Below, piece after piece: positions 42,181-50,914 of a stretch of 64,000 nt of DNA (its first letter is position 1; each line of letters begins with the position of its first letter). The position numbers and the translations under genes were made by a program. The notes beneath the pieces were generated by a model. The model did not search any database. It saw nothing but the letters and a program-made list of their open reading frames with translations, and was not told where the DNA came from. Source of the stretch: Algirhabdus cladophorae (GTDB lineage: Bacteria; Pseudomonadota; Alphaproteobacteria; Rhodobacterales; Rhodobacteraceae); NCBI RefSeq assembly GCF_044772865.1, contig NZ_CP173029.1, positions 3,162,001-3,226,000 on the forward strand. The letters are read 5' to 3'.

Positions 42181-43509
42181 ATGAAACGACTTAATTCTCT
42201 GATGTTGGCAGGCGCTGTTGTAGCAGCCCCCAGCATGGCTCTGGCGCAAGACGCGCCTGCGGCTGTACCGACCGATGTGGTCTTTATCCTGAACTCGCTG
42301 CTGTTCTTGATCGGTGGATTTTTGGTATTCTTCATGGCGGCTGGTTTCGCCATGCTCGAAGCTGGCCTTGTGCGGTCCAAGAACGTGGCAATGCAGCTGA
42401 CGAAAAACATGGCGCTGTTCTCCCTCGCCGCCATCTTCTACTACCTGATCGGCTATAACCTGATGTACCCATTGGGCGATTGGGCGGTAGAAGGCTATTT
42501 GTCCGGCCTCTTTGGTCCGGGCGTGTTGGAAGCCGTTGGCGTGACTGCCGATGCTGCTGACGATTACGGCTATGCCTCCACTGGTTCTGACTTCTTCTTC
42601 CAGTTGATGTTCTGTGCCGCGACAGCCTCCATCGTATCCGGTGCGGTTGCTGAGCGTATCAAATTGTGGCCATTCCTGATCTTCGTAGTCGTTCTGACAT
42701 CCATCATCTACCCAATCCAAGCATCCTGGAGCTGGGGTGGCGGTTTCTTGGGCGAAGTTATCGGTTTCTCTGACTTTGCTGGCTCGACAATCGTACACTC
42801 GGTCGGTGGCTGGGCAGCGCTTATGGGCTGTCTGATTTTGGGCCCACGTATCGGCAAATACAAAGACGGTCGTGTAAACCCAATGCCAGGTTCGAACCTC
42901 GCCCTCGCAACTTTGGGTACATTTATCCTGTGGTTGGGTTGGTTCGGCTTTAACGGTGGCTCGCAGCTGGCTATGGGCAGCGTAGGCGACGTAGCTGACG
43001 TATCTCGCATCTTCTCCAACACCAACGCCGCTGCGGCTGGTGGTGCAGTTGCTGCTCTGATCCTGACACAACTGCTGTACAAAAAGCCTGACCTGACAAT
43101 GATCCTGAACGGCGCACTTGCTGGTCTGGTGTCGATCACAGCGGAACCACTGGCCCCATCCTTGGGCGGCTCCACACTGATCGGTATGGTCGGCGGCGTT
43201 ATCGTGGTCCTGACAGTTCCAATGCTGGACAAGTTCAAGATTGACGACGTTGTTGGCGCCATCCCGGTTCACCTCTTTGCCGGTATCTTTGGGACATTGG
43301 TTGTTCCATTGTCCAACTCCGACGCAAGCTTCGGCGCCCAGATCCAATCTATCGTGATCGTCGGTGTCTTTGTGATCGTCACCTCCGGCATCACATGGTT
43401 GATCCTTAAAGGTATCTTCGGGATCCGCGTCTCGGAAGAGGACGAAATCAACGGCTTGGACGTGTCCGAGTTGGGGATGGAAGCCTACCCAGAATTCTCC
43501 AAAGGCTAA
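42181..43509 (+). CDS. amtB: Ammonium transporter
   Basis: A 442-residue Amt/Rh channel with a cleavable signal peptide (MKRLNSLMLAGAVVAAPSMALAQ) and 11 membrane spans. Landmarks: GFAMLEAGLVRSKN, DFAGSTIVHSVGGWAALMG (pore His), LGWFGFNGGSQL, and the second pore His in IPVHLFAGIFGTL. AAGGGGACATATACTG precedes the ATG. GlnK from the adjacent gene should block the channel when nitrogen is plentiful. Codon use here is plainer than in its neighbours, as expected for a strongly expressed gene. Confidence 0.96.
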   Translation: MKRLNSLMLAGAVVAAPSMALAQDAPAAVPTDVVFILNSLLFLIGGFLVFFMAAGFAMLEAGLVRSKNVAMQLTKNMALFSLAAIFYYLIGYNLMYPLGDWAVEGYLSGLFGPGVLEAVGVTADAADDYGYASTGSDFFFQLMFCAATASIVSGAVAERIKLWPFLIFVVVLTSIIYPIQASWSWGGGFLGEVIGFSDFAGSTIVHSVGGWAALMGCLILGPRIGKYKDGRVNPMPGSNLALATLGTFILWLGWFGFNGGSQLAMGSVGDVADVSRIFSNTNAAAAGGAVAALILTQLLYKKPDLTMILNGALAGLVSITAEPLAPSLGGSTLIGMVGGVIVVLTVPMLDKFKIDDVVGAIPVHLFAGIFGTLVVPLSNSDASFGAQIQSIVIVGVFVIVTSGITWLILKGIFGIRVSEEDEINGLDVSELGMEAYPEFSKG

Positions 43510-43542
43510 TCCTCCCTTCCTGATTAGACTTAGAGCAACTTC

Positions 43543-43571
43543 GCCCGGGCATTCATTTGCCCGGGCTTTTT
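43543..43571 (+). terminator. Rho-independent terminator of glnK-amtB
   Basis: GCCCGGGCA and TGCCCGGGC form a perfect 9-bp stem around TTCATT, followed by five T. Confidence 0.92.
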
Positions 43572-43607
43572 CGTGGCCCTTGATGGGCTTTGTGTTAGGA
43601 TCCTTCC

Positions 43608-44078
43608 ATGCCCTCCGATGCCTTCAGTCTCAAACAACTGGGTCCTGCAGACTTTGACGAGTTTGCGCTGCTTCTCACACAATTGATGGGCGATATTCCT
43701 CTGGCCATTGGTCCGCAGGGCCGCGGCATCTACGAAGGGTTGATCAATCACGGCGGCACCAGCCTGTGGGGGCTGTTTTCAGGACCGACACTCTGCAGTA
43801 CGGCCACGCTACACCTGATGCCCAATCTGACCCACGCAGGCAGACCCTACGGGTTGATCGAAAACGTGATCACAGAACGCGCTTATCGCGGCCAAGGCCT
43901 GGGCCGGCGTGTCATGGATCATGCATTGGAAACCGCATGGGCTGCCAATGCCTATAAGGTCATGTTGATGACAAACACCACAGCCAGGGCCCAAGGCTTT
44001 TACAAAAAGCTGGGGTTTTCCGACACACAAAAAGACGGCATGATTATCCGACGCACGCCGACCCGAAAGCCCAGTTGA
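43608..44078 (+). CDS. GNAT family N-acetyltransferase
   Basis: A 156-residue GNAT protein. VITERAYRGQGLGRRVMDHALETAW holds the acetyl-CoA loop RGQGLG, followed by VMLMTNTTARAQGFYKKLGFS, the C-terminal motif. The acceptor is unknown. AGGATCC lies ahead of the ATG. Its stop abuts the stop of the convergent aminotransferase gene with no gap. Confidence 0.88.
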   Translation: MPSDAFSLKQLGPADFDEFALLLTQLMGDIPLAIGPQGRGIYEGLINHGGTSLWGLFSGPTLCSTATLHLMPNLTHAGRPYGLIENVITERAYRGQGLGRRVMDHALETAWAANAYKVMLMTNTTARAQGFYKKLGFSDTQKDGMIIRRTPTRKPS

Positions 44079-45263
44079 TCAGATATCGCACGCAATGATA
44101 GCAGCGGCCAAAGTCGGGATGGTTTGTGCGTTGAGACCCGCAATGTTCATCCGGCTGTCGCCTACCATATAGATCCCATGATCTTCGCGCAGTTGCGCCA
44201 CCTTTTCCGGTGTTGTCCCCAATCGCGAGAACATGCCGCGATGATCTGCTAAAAACCCGAACCGGTCCGAACCGGACAGGCGCTGTAATTCAGCGGACAG
44301 TTGACTGCGCAGTGCCAGCATGCCTGTGCGAACGCTTTCCAATTCGGCTTCCCAATCGGCACGCAACGCCTTGTCACCCAGAACCATCGTAACCAAACGC
44401 GCACCATGATCTGGCGGAAACGAGAAATTCTGACGGTTCAGATAGGCCAAATTGTCTTGGGCCACACGGATGCTTTTGTCATTGCCCGCCACAACCATCA
44501 AAATACCGGTCCGCTCGCGGTAAATGCCAAAGTTCTTGGAACAACTGGCGGCGATAATGGTTTCGGGCATGGACTTTGCGATCACGCGCGTGGCCGTTGC
44601 ATCGGCCTCCAACCCGTCCCCAAAGCCCTGATAGGCAATGTCGACCATGGGTGTCAGACCGCGTTCCTGCATCAGGCTTATCACATGTTCCCAATCGGTC
44701 AGGCGCAGATTGGCCCCGGTTGGGTTGTGACAACAGCCATGCAAAAGCACGATATCGCCCGGCTTGGCTTTCTTGAGATCCTCCAGCATGCCCGACAGGT
44801 TCACAGCCCCGGTCTGTGCATCAAAATAACGGTACTGACGCGTGGGCATAGCCAGATGTTTGAGGATGGACAAATGATTTGGCCACGTGGGGTCAGATAC
44901 CCAGACCTTGGCATCCTGATTGGCCATTTGGATCAACTCGAACGCTTGGCGCACCGCACCAGTTCCACCGGGTGTGGCCGCAGCCGCGACACCCGCGCGG
45001 GGAAATTCAGCGCCCAAGACAAGCCCGATCATTGCATCGGCAAACCCCGGGTCACCGGCCAAAGCAACATAACTTTTGGTCTGCTCTTGTTCCCACAATT
45101 GCTGTTCAGCCGCTTTGACCGCGCGCATAATCGGGGTCTTGCCCTCGGAATCCTTGTAGACACCCACGCCCAGATCAATTTTGTTCGCCCGTGGATCGGC
45201 CTTGAACTGCGCCACAAGGGCGAGGATCTTGTCAGCTGGTTGTGTGTTTAGCGCCTCAAGCAT
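44079..45263 (-). CDS. Aromatic/aspartate aminotransferase
   Basis: A 394-residue class I PLP aminotransferase of the AspC/TyrB group. Seen: KIDLGVGVYKDSEGKTPIMRAVK near the start, TPGGTGAVRQAFEL, HGCCHNPTGANL (PLP-contacting Asn) and SCSKNFGIYRERTG with the Schiff-base lysine and the following arginine. It transfers amino groups between aromatic amino acids or aspartate and 2-oxoglutarate. Its ATG shares one base with the sseA stop (TAATG), so the two are coupled: this enzyme could form 3-mercaptopyruvate from cysteine for SseA. The open frame beyond 45263 belongs to sseA. Confidence 0.92.
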   Translation of the reverse strand: MLEALNTQPADKILALVAQFKADPRANKIDLGVGVYKDSEGKTPIMRAVKAAEQQLWEQEQTKSYVALAGDPGFADAMIGLVLGAEFPRAGVAAAATPGGTGAVRQAFELIQMANQDAKVWVSDPTWPNHLSILKHLAMPTRQYRYFDAQTGAVNLSGMLEDLKKAKPGDIVLLHGCCHNPTGANLRLTDWEHVISLMQERGLTPMVDIAYQGFGDGLEADATATRVIAKSMPETIIAASCSKNFGIYRERTGILMVVAGNDKSIRVAQDNLAYLNRQNFSFPPDHGARLVTMVLGDKALRADWEAELESVRTGMLALRSQLSAELQRLSGSDRFGFLADHRGMFSRLGTTPEKVAQLREDHGIYMVGDSRMNIAGLNAQTIPTLAAAIIACDI

Positions 45264-46120
45264 TATGCGTCTCCCGTTGCCAAAGGTAGATCGGGGAACA
45301 TCCCCCATTCGGCCCACGAACCATCGTAGAGCGACCAATCCGTCTTGCCCATATGTTCCATCGCCAAACACAACACGGCCGCTGTGACGCCAGAACCGCA
45401 AGTGGTAATCGCAGGCTTTGCCAGATCGACCCCAGCGGTCTCAAAAATGGATTTCAATGCTTCGGCAGGCTTCATGGTTCCATCGGCGTTCAACAGACTG
45501 CCATAAGGCACATTGCGCGAGCCTGGGATGTGGCCTGCACGCAGGCCCGGGCGCGGCTCGGGGGCCTCGCCTGCAAACCGGTTTGCTGCACGCGCATCGA
45601 TGATCGCATAATCGCCTAACTTGCTGGCAGCGGCCACTTGGGTCACGTCTTTGACCAGCTGGTTTTGGCGTTGCACAGTCATGTGCCGGTCGCGGATCAT
45701 CGGTGGCAAATCCTCAATCGGGCGCCCTTCGGCCTGCCATTTGGGCAATCCACCGTCCAAAACACAGACGTCCCGCTTGCCCATCAACCGAAACAGCCAC
45801 CACACGCGTGCCGCAGAAAACAGGCCCGATCCGTCATAGACAACGATCTGATGGCCATCGCCCACACCCATGGCCCGCATCCGGCTCATGAACTTTTCAA
45901 CCGGGGGCACTGTGTGGGGCATATCGGATCGCAGGTCCGCGATCTCGTCGATATCAAAAAAGCGTGCGCCGGGGATGTGTGCCGCGTCATATTCGGCTTT
46001 GCCATCACGCCCAGCGTCCGGCAAATACCACGAGGCATCCAAAAGCCTCAGGTCGGGATCTTTGAGGTGTTGCGCCAGCCAGTCCGTTGAAACCAGAGTT
46101 TGAGGATTATCTGACGCCAT
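45263..46120 (-). CDS. sseA: 3-mercaptopyruvate sulfurtransferase
   Basis: Two rhodanese domains in 285 residues; the second carries the active-site loop TTCGSGVTAAVL, the CGSGVT form specific to mercaptopyruvate sulfurtransferases. LVSTDWLAQHL, DASWYLP and HIPGARFFDIDEIAD are N-terminal family stretches. It moves sulfur from 3-mercaptopyruvate to thiol acceptors or cyanide. The ATG at 46120 follows AAAGGTG; a GTG three codons earlier is less likely. First gene of a two-gene unit with the aminotransferase. Confidence 0.93.
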   Translation of the reverse strand: MASDNPQTLVSTDWLAQHLKDPDLRLLDASWYLPDAGRDGKAEYDAAHIPGARFFDIDEIADLRSDMPHTVPPVEKFMSRMRAMGVGDGHQIVVYDGSGLFSAARVWWLFRLMGKRDVCVLDGGLPKWQAEGRPIEDLPPMIRDRHMTVQRQNQLVKDVTQVAAASKLGDYAIIDARAANRFAGEAPEPRPGLRAGHIPGSRNVPYGSLLNADGTMKPAEALKSIFETAGVDLAKPAITTCGSGVTAAVLCLAMEHMGKTDWSLYDGSWAEWGMFPDLPLATGDA

Positions 46121-46303
46121 CTTGTGCACCTTTGATTGTCGCGCGCGGGCACGAATTATTGCCCCGCTATATTCACAGACCTAGTGATATCGGGACGGCG
46201 GTGCAAGGCCTGACAGATCGATCATGCCCCATAAAATAGAGGTCAAATAGGGGTGAGGCGGGCCCATAACGAAAGCGTCACAGGCCCGCCCCCTCCGCGA
46301 GTG

Positions 46304-46603
46304 TTACTTGTTCATCATACCTTTGACGACACCGATCACGGCCATCAAAGCCCCACCGCCAACACCACCGCCAGCGACAGAACCGATGATGCTGCCAATG
46401 TCCAAACCACCAGCTTCTGCGCCGCCAGCAAGGGCTGCAGGGTCAACGCCCAGCTGACCCAAAATAGCGGCGCCTGCACCACCCCCAACGATCCCCGCCA
46501 GCGAGTTGCCAATCAGGCCCAAATTCAGTTTTTCCGAGAGTTTGCCAACGATATTGCCGCCAGCGGCGCCTGACAGCAGGCCAATAATCAGTTCCGGTCC
46601 CAT
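46304..46603 (-). CDS. Glycine-rich hydrophobic hypothetical protein
   Basis: A 99-residue protein rich in Gly, Ala, Leu and Ile, with a repeated GGxxGG character (GLLSGAAGGNIVGKLSEKLNLGLIGN, SLAGIVGGGAGAAILGQLGVD, IGSVAGGGVGGGALMAVIGVVKG). GGAAGGGG is 9 bp before the ATG at 46603. It may insert into the membrane. Similar short proteins occur in proteobacteria without a known role. Stands alone. Confidence 0.7.
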   Translation of the reverse strand: MGPELIIGLLSGAAGGNIVGKLSEKLNLGLIGNSLAGIVGGGAGAAILGQLGVDPAALAGGAEAGGLDIGSIIGSVAGGGVGGGALMAVIGVVKGMMNK

Positions 46604-46749
46604 TCGTATATCCCCTTCCAATAGGTTCTTTTTTGCGGCGTCTGAACCAATGGCTCAGCGCTACGGATGGGGTATTGCCTAAATTTTAAGCTGAATAGGG
46701 GGAAGATTTCCGCATTTCACCCCATAACCTAAGGGAACGTGGCACGCGA

Positions 46750-47229
46750 TTATTGGTTCTGCTTGAGCAATCTTTGCTTTTGCCGACCCCAATCGCGCTT
46801 GGCGTCCGAGGCGCGTTTGTCGTGGTTTTTCTTACCTTTAGCGAGGCCGATCTTCATCTTAACAAAGCCCTTGTGGTTAAAATACATAACCAACGGCACA
46901 ATCGTCATGCCTGCACGGGACGTGGCCTGCCAAAGGCGCGAAATTTCGCGTTTGCTGGCCAGCAGTTTGCGTTTTCGGCGCTCCTCATGGCCAAACGTCT
47001 TGGCCTGAGAATAAAGCGGCACATAAGAATTGGTCAGCCACAGCTCACCCTCCTCTACCGCCACATAGCTTTCGGCAATATTGGCTTGGCCACCGCGCAG
47101 GGATTTCACCTCAGACCCCATCAGGATCACACCCACTTCAAAATCGCTCTCGATCGCATAGTCGTAGCGCGCCCGCCGGTTCTCGGCGATGACTTTGTAG
47201 TTGGGGTCTGATGCGGGTTTCTTAGCCAT
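46750..47229 (-). CDS. smpB: SsrA-binding protein
   Basis: SmpB binds tmRNA and brings it to stalled ribosomes. 159 residues. NRRARYDYAIESDFEVGVILMGSEVKSLRGGQANIAESYV is the conserved OB-fold core, recognisable in its parts, and the basic C-terminal tail (GLAKGKKNHDKRASDAKRDW) is the part that enters the decoding site. No tmRNA gene was seen in the window. Confidence 0.96.
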   Translation of the reverse strand: MAKKPASDPNYKVIAENRRARYDYAIESDFEVGVILMGSEVKSLRGGQANIAESYVAVEEGELWLTNSYVPLYSQAKTFGHEERRKRKLLASKREISRLWQATSRAGMTIVPLVMYFNHKGFVKMKIGLAKGKKNHDKRASDAKRDWGRQKQRLLKQNQ

Positions 47230-47375
47230 GGACGCCAGATATAGGCCAAGGCGTCAGGGTTTCCAAGGGGGGCCAAACTGGTTCACCAGACGCCCAAATT
47301 TTCACGTTCACATTCCGCTTAGACGGCCCCCAACATGACCCCATTGATTGCACACTATTTCAAAAGGCTCAAATT

Positions 47376-48023
47376 ATGAAATATCTCATTCTGGCCGTCG
47401 CGCTTATGTTTGGCAGCATTGCCAACGCAGCGACACTCAACATGACCTTTTCCACAACAGTCGACGCCTCCGCCTTCGGTGGTGGCACCAGTGAAGCCTT
47501 CTCTGCCAGTTTGAATTTCTCTGACCAGCTGACTGACACCAATACTAATCTAGTTTTAGGCATTTACTCAGACGCGAACATTTCAGGCAAATTTTCCATA
47601 GGTAGCGAAACCCTCAGTTTTGGTGGTGGCGGTATCTTTGTTTTAAATTTGAGCAACCTCGACCAAATCGGCTTTTCAGTACAAACCAGCCAGCCAGACA
47701 ACTCTATAACTGGCACTTTCCTCGGCAACGCTGTCTCGAGATTTAGCTTTACTATTGGAGAGGTGGCGGCCTCGAGCACTGTCACTCCCAATCTCCTTCT
47801 TTCAGATGTCATCCCGTCAGCAGGCTTTTCCTACACAACGACTGAAACGATCGGAGCCAGTATCTCTGCGGGTACCGATTTCAACAAGAACGTCACGGTT
47901 GTCGGCCCCGCGACGCTTTCCATTCAAGCGGCTCCAGTTGTGCCACTCCCTGCCTCCAGCCCACTTCTGATCGCCGGATTGGGCGCATTGGGCATCGCGC
48001 GGCGCCGCAAAACTGCGGCATAA
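47376..48023 (+). CDS. VPLPA-CTERM sorting domain protein
   Basis: A 215-residue secreted protein: signal peptide (MKYLILAVALMFGSIANA), a beta-rich Ser/Thr/Asn-rich mature part, and a C-terminal VPLPASSPLLIAGLGALGIARRRKTAA tail, i.e. VPLPA motif, hydrophobic span, then Arg/Lys cluster. That tail is the VPLPA variant of PEP-CTERM signals, thought to be processed by a rhomboid-like or exosortase-type enzyme in Rhodobacterales. The A/T content is higher than in nearby genes, hinting at recent acquisition or relaxed codon use. Function of the mature part unknown. Confidence 0.85.
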   Translation: MKYLILAVALMFGSIANAATLNMTFSTTVDASAFGGGTSEAFSASLNFSDQLTDTNTNLVLGIYSDANISGKFSIGSETLSFGGGGIFVLNLSNLDQIGFSVQTSQPDNSITGTFLGNAVSRFSFTIGEVAASSTVTPNLLLSDVIPSAGFSYTTTETIGASISAGTDFNKNVTVVGPATLSIQAAPVVPLPASSPLLIAGLGALGIARRRKTAA

Positions 48024-48229
48024 ATAGCGCATTTATACAGGCCGGATTGCAATCGCACCGCAGCCTTCCTATCTAGGGCGGATAGGGACAAAGCCCCGGC
48101 CGCTCGCACATCGTAAGATGACGGTGAAGCCTTTGATCAAAACTCTTTTGTCACATCTATCTTGCCGATAGTTCGGGCGGAAAATGCGAGCCTCTGTTCA
48201 CATCAATACGGCCATATAGAGGTGTCCAA

Positions 48230-48661
48230 ATGAGACCAAATATCCAAAATCCGCACACCCAGCGGTACAAAGACCAAGCCAAAGCCCTGCGGCGCGAACT
48301 GACCGCAACGGGCCATCCTATCACCCATTCTGCCGCCCTCGAACTGGTGGCCAAGCAGAACGGAGCACGGGATTGGAACACGTTGTCGGCGCAGGCCGCA
48401 ACCCCGACACCTGTCGTGGGTGGCCCCGTCACAGGGCGTTACATGGGTCATACGTTCACTGGAATCGTCAAATCCTTGTCGCAGGTCGGAACCGCCCACC
48501 GCATCGCCATCCAACTGGATGAGCCGATTGATGTTGTGGCTTTCGACAGCTTTTCGGCCATGCGCAGCCGGATTACGGCGACAATCAACGCCCAAGGAAT
48601 CAGCCACAGCCACACCTCGGACGGAGTACCGCATCTGGTCGTCCATGGCGTAGATTGGTAA
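48230..48661 (+). CDS. Glyoxalase-related protein
   Basis: A 143-residue protein. Its first part (RYKDQAKALRRELTATGHPITHSAALELVAKQNGARDWNTL) matches the short helical glyoxalase-related domain found at the end of some vicinal-oxygen-chelate proteins; the second half (about 60-143) is a small beta domain (GRYMGHTFTGIVKSLSQVG). AGAGGTGTCCAA precedes the ATG. No enzymatic role is certain. Confidence 0.75.
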   Translation: MRPNIQNPHTQRYKDQAKALRRELTATGHPITHSAALELVAKQNGARDWNTLSAQAATPTPVVGGPVTGRYMGHTFTGIVKSLSQVGTAHRIAIQLDEPIDVVAFDSFSAMRSRITATINAQGISHSHTSDGVPHLVVHGVDW

Positions 48662-48669
48662 ACAAATGT

Positions 48670-48700
48670 CCTGCGCATCTTTTTAAAAAAGGTGCGCAGG
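48670..48700. terminator. 31-bp near-perfect palindrome, possible bidirectional terminator
   Basis: CCTGCGCA and TGCGCAGG flank TCTTTTTAAAAAAGG, giving an almost complete palindrome between the convergent glyoxalase-related and DoxX genes. There is no outer U run, but the A/T core could act if the lower stem is GC-rich. Confidence 0.55.
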
Positions 48701-48759
48701 GTCTTTGCAGTGAGTGGGCTTTGAAATTCAGGCGCTTTGGATCACCAACGCAAAAGGCA

Positions 48760-49125
48760 TTAGCTGGCAGATGTGCGGTTCAGAACCTCAGGGATTTGCC
48801 CGCGGTGGATGTAAAGGACCGCAGTACACAGCAGGCCTAGGACGATCGCGGGTAGGGCAGATGGCCCAAGGATAAGCAGATGCGATAGAACTGCACCAAC
48901 CATTGTGCCACCCAGAACAGCCGCTCCTATAACCTGACGTCGTGGCAACCACAGCAGGGCCGCTCCAATGATCTCGATCGCGCCAGTGACGTAGCGAAAG
49001 CCTTGGCCAAGTCCCAGCTGTTCAAAAGTGCCGACCATCATTTCGGCCCCAGCCAGTTTTGCGCCGCCTGCGCCAACGAATGCGAGGGTCAGTAAGATGC
49101 GAATGCCAAGCGATAGATAAGTCAT
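48760..49125 (-). CDS. DoxX family membrane protein
   Basis: A 121-residue protein with four membrane spans (LGIRILLTLAFVGAGGAKLAGAEMM, GFRYVTGAIEIIGAALLWL, GAAVLGGTMVGAVLSHLLILG, LPAIVLGLLCTAVLYIHRG). The AGGAKLAG turn is typical of DoxX. Likely in the inner membrane; proteins of this type are linked to quinone or redox stress responses. The ATG at 49125 is chosen over a longer in-frame start. A LysR gene is divergent 112 bp away. Confidence 0.85.
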   Translation of the reverse strand: MTYLSLGIRILLTLAFVGAGGAKLAGAEMMVGTFEQLGLGQGFRYVTGAIEIIGAALLWLPRRQVIGAAVLGGTMVGAVLSHLLILGPSALPAIVLGLLCTAVLYIHRGQIPEVLNRTSAS

Positions 49126-49237
49126 GAAAGTGTTCCAGCTTTGATAGTTTTTGGATTTCTTGTACATGCTATGTATCACTCTTGCGCTCAATGCGCGAAA
49201 ATCCGCACTATGTGCGCGCAAAATGAGCATAACAACC

Positions 49238-50110
49238 ATGGACAAATGGGCAGAACTTCGCACCGCATACCAAGTCGCAACACTGGGGACTGTCAGTGCC
49301 GCCGCGGACAGGCTTGGGTTTCATCGCGCCACGGTAAATCGTCACATCGACGTTCTGGAGGCCGAGTTGGGCGGCCGCATCTTTATCCGGCACGCGCGTG
49401 GCTATACTCTGACCGAACTGGGTGAAGACGTGCTGCGGGTAGCCCAGAAAACCCACGAAATGACCAATGATCTGGCAGGGCGCATAGCAGGATCCAAAGC
49501 CGCCGTTACTGGCGAGATCAAGCTCACGATCCTTGCCCCGTTTGCCAAGTTACTGATGGGCGCAATTGCCAATTTTCGCGTCAACAACCCCAAGTGCCAA
49601 GTCCAGATCGACGCCAGTGAAAACCTCGCGCGCCTTGAATATGGTGAAGCGCATATCGCCCTGCGGGCAGGCGCACGACCCGAACATCCAGACTATGTTG
49701 TGGCCAGCTTTGGGGACATTGGTTTTAACCTCTATGCGCACGAAAAATACATCTCGCAAAACGGCCTGCCAAAAGACACCAGCGAATTGCACAACCATCA
49801 ATTTATAGCTCCGCCGCCCAACGACAGCCGCCTGCCCTTTGCACAATGGATTCGGGACAATATCCCCCTTGATCGCGTGGCGCTTTCTTCTCGGAATGTC
49901 GAAGTCAATATTGCGGCAATTGGGGCGGGCATTGGGTTGGGGTTTCTGCCAGACCACGAGGCAGAGGCCAGCCAAGGCTTTCACCCTGTTTTACCAAGTA
50001 ATCCCGACTGGACCGTGCCGTTTTGGCTGGTGACCCATGTCGACTTGCACCGAACCGAGAAAGTTCAGGCTATGCTAAAAAGTATCAAAGACCGCCAGAA
50101 CCCAAGTTAA
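49238..50110 (+). CDS. LysR family transcriptional regulator
   Basis: A 290-residue regulator. The HTH is in YQVATLGTVSAAADRLGFHRATVNRHIDVLEAELGGRIFIRHARG; the effector domain starts at about 90 (ITGEIKLTILAPFAKLL-type). Starts at 49151, 49223 and 49238 are in frame; none has a strong ribosome site, and the last begins the HTH region directly. The divergent DoxX gene is the likely target. Between them TTGCGC (49172-) and GCGCAA form a spaced inverted repeat. Confidence 0.85.
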   Translation: MDKWAELRTAYQVATLGTVSAAADRLGFHRATVNRHIDVLEAELGGRIFIRHARGYTLTELGEDVLRVAQKTHEMTNDLAGRIAGSKAAVTGEIKLTILAPFAKLLMGAIANFRVNNPKCQVQIDASENLARLEYGEAHIALRAGARPEHPDYVVASFGDIGFNLYAHEKYISQNGLPKDTSELHNHQFIAPPPNDSRLPFAQWIRDNIPLDRVALSSRNVEVNIAAIGAGIGLGFLPDHEAEASQGFHPVLPSNPDWTVPFWLVTHVDLHRTEKVQAMLKSIKDRQNPS

Positions 50111-50140
50111 ATGATCTTCAAAACAAAGGCACCTACCCCG

Positions 50141-50695
50141 TGAGGGTGCAAGGATTTGGCTACATCATCATGGGGTCTGGCACGGCAGGTGCGATGCGGT
50201 CAGGTCGTCTGACGGAGGATGAAAATTGCAAAGTCCTGGTCCTTGAGGCCGATAGCACCACGGGCGGTTTTGGCTGCGTTTGCCCGGTGGATATTTCAAG
50301 TCGATCTGCAATCCAGCGGTGTCACATCTGTACCGGGCCGAACCCGATGACAGTATTGACGGACGGCAAATGGACTGTCCGCGAGGCCGTTTTTTGGGCG
50401 GCTCAAGCTCGTTCAACGGGCTAGTCTACATTCGTGGTGAGGACGACGACTTCAACGATTGGCAGCACGTCTTGGTATCCCGCGATGAAGCGGCAAAATC
50501 TGACACTGCAACCCCATCCAACCGTGACGCGGCTGCTGTTCTCAGGTGCCGTTCAATCGCCACAGGTGTTGCAACTGTCTGGCATTGGTCCCGAGGCTAT
50601 GCTGAAACAGCACGACATCACAGTGCGCCATGCGGCCCCTCAGGTTGGGGAGAATTTGCAATACCATTTGCAAATGCGCACCAGTCTGACGTCAG
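50141..50695 (+). pseudogene. GMC oxidoreductase pseudogene
   Basis: Pieces of a glucose-methanol-choline oxidoreductase (choline dehydrogenase-like) are spread over two reading frames. Frame 1 has the FAD-binding start GFGYIIMGSGTAGAM and CKVLVLEAD (to about 50275). A shift leads to GYFKSICNPAVSHLYRAEPDDSIDGRQMDCPRGRFLGGSSSFNGLVYIRG-like sequence in frame 3 (to about 50490), with the GGSSSxNGL motif. Another shift returns to NLTLQPHPTVTRLLF and GAVQSPQVLQLSGIGP, but about 200 residues expected between are gone. Shifts and deletions make it a non-functional remnant. Confidence 0.85.
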
Positions 50696-50800
50696 CGCTT
50701 ATCCCACAGACGACGTTCTACCGTTGGTATGATCGGTATCTACAGCGCGGTGAGGCTGGGTTGCAGGATCGCCCTCCCACGCCGAAGCACATCTTGGCGC
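50696..50800 (+). mobile_element. Transposase remnant joined to the GMC pseudogene
   Basis: Directly after the GMC fragment, in the same frame, comes IPQTTFYRWYDRYLQRGEAGLQDRPPTP. This is the helix-turn-helix segment of IS3/IS481-type transposases. It stops matching after about 30 residues and no terminal inverted repeats are seen, so only a scrap is left. An insertion followed by deletion would explain the join. The tail from 50800 to 50914 shows nothing I recognise. Confidence 0.65.
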
Positions 50801-50914
50801 CGCATGGACTGCAGATTCAAAAAGGCTACCCTCGGCTATTTCGTAAGCCGTCTATAACTATTGTACATCAAATAGCCCGAGTTTCACACCATTTCGCTCA
50901 AATTCCTGAAGCCC

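Noticed and set aside
42163..43347. A 394-residue open frame antisense to amtB
   Set aside because: It is a shadow of amtB: its composition (many Gln, Asp, His) matches the complement of a hydrophobic gene, and amtB is certain.
48670..48700. Insertion-sequence end
   Set aside because: A single palindrome with no transposase nearby; better read as a terminator-like hairpin between convergent genes.
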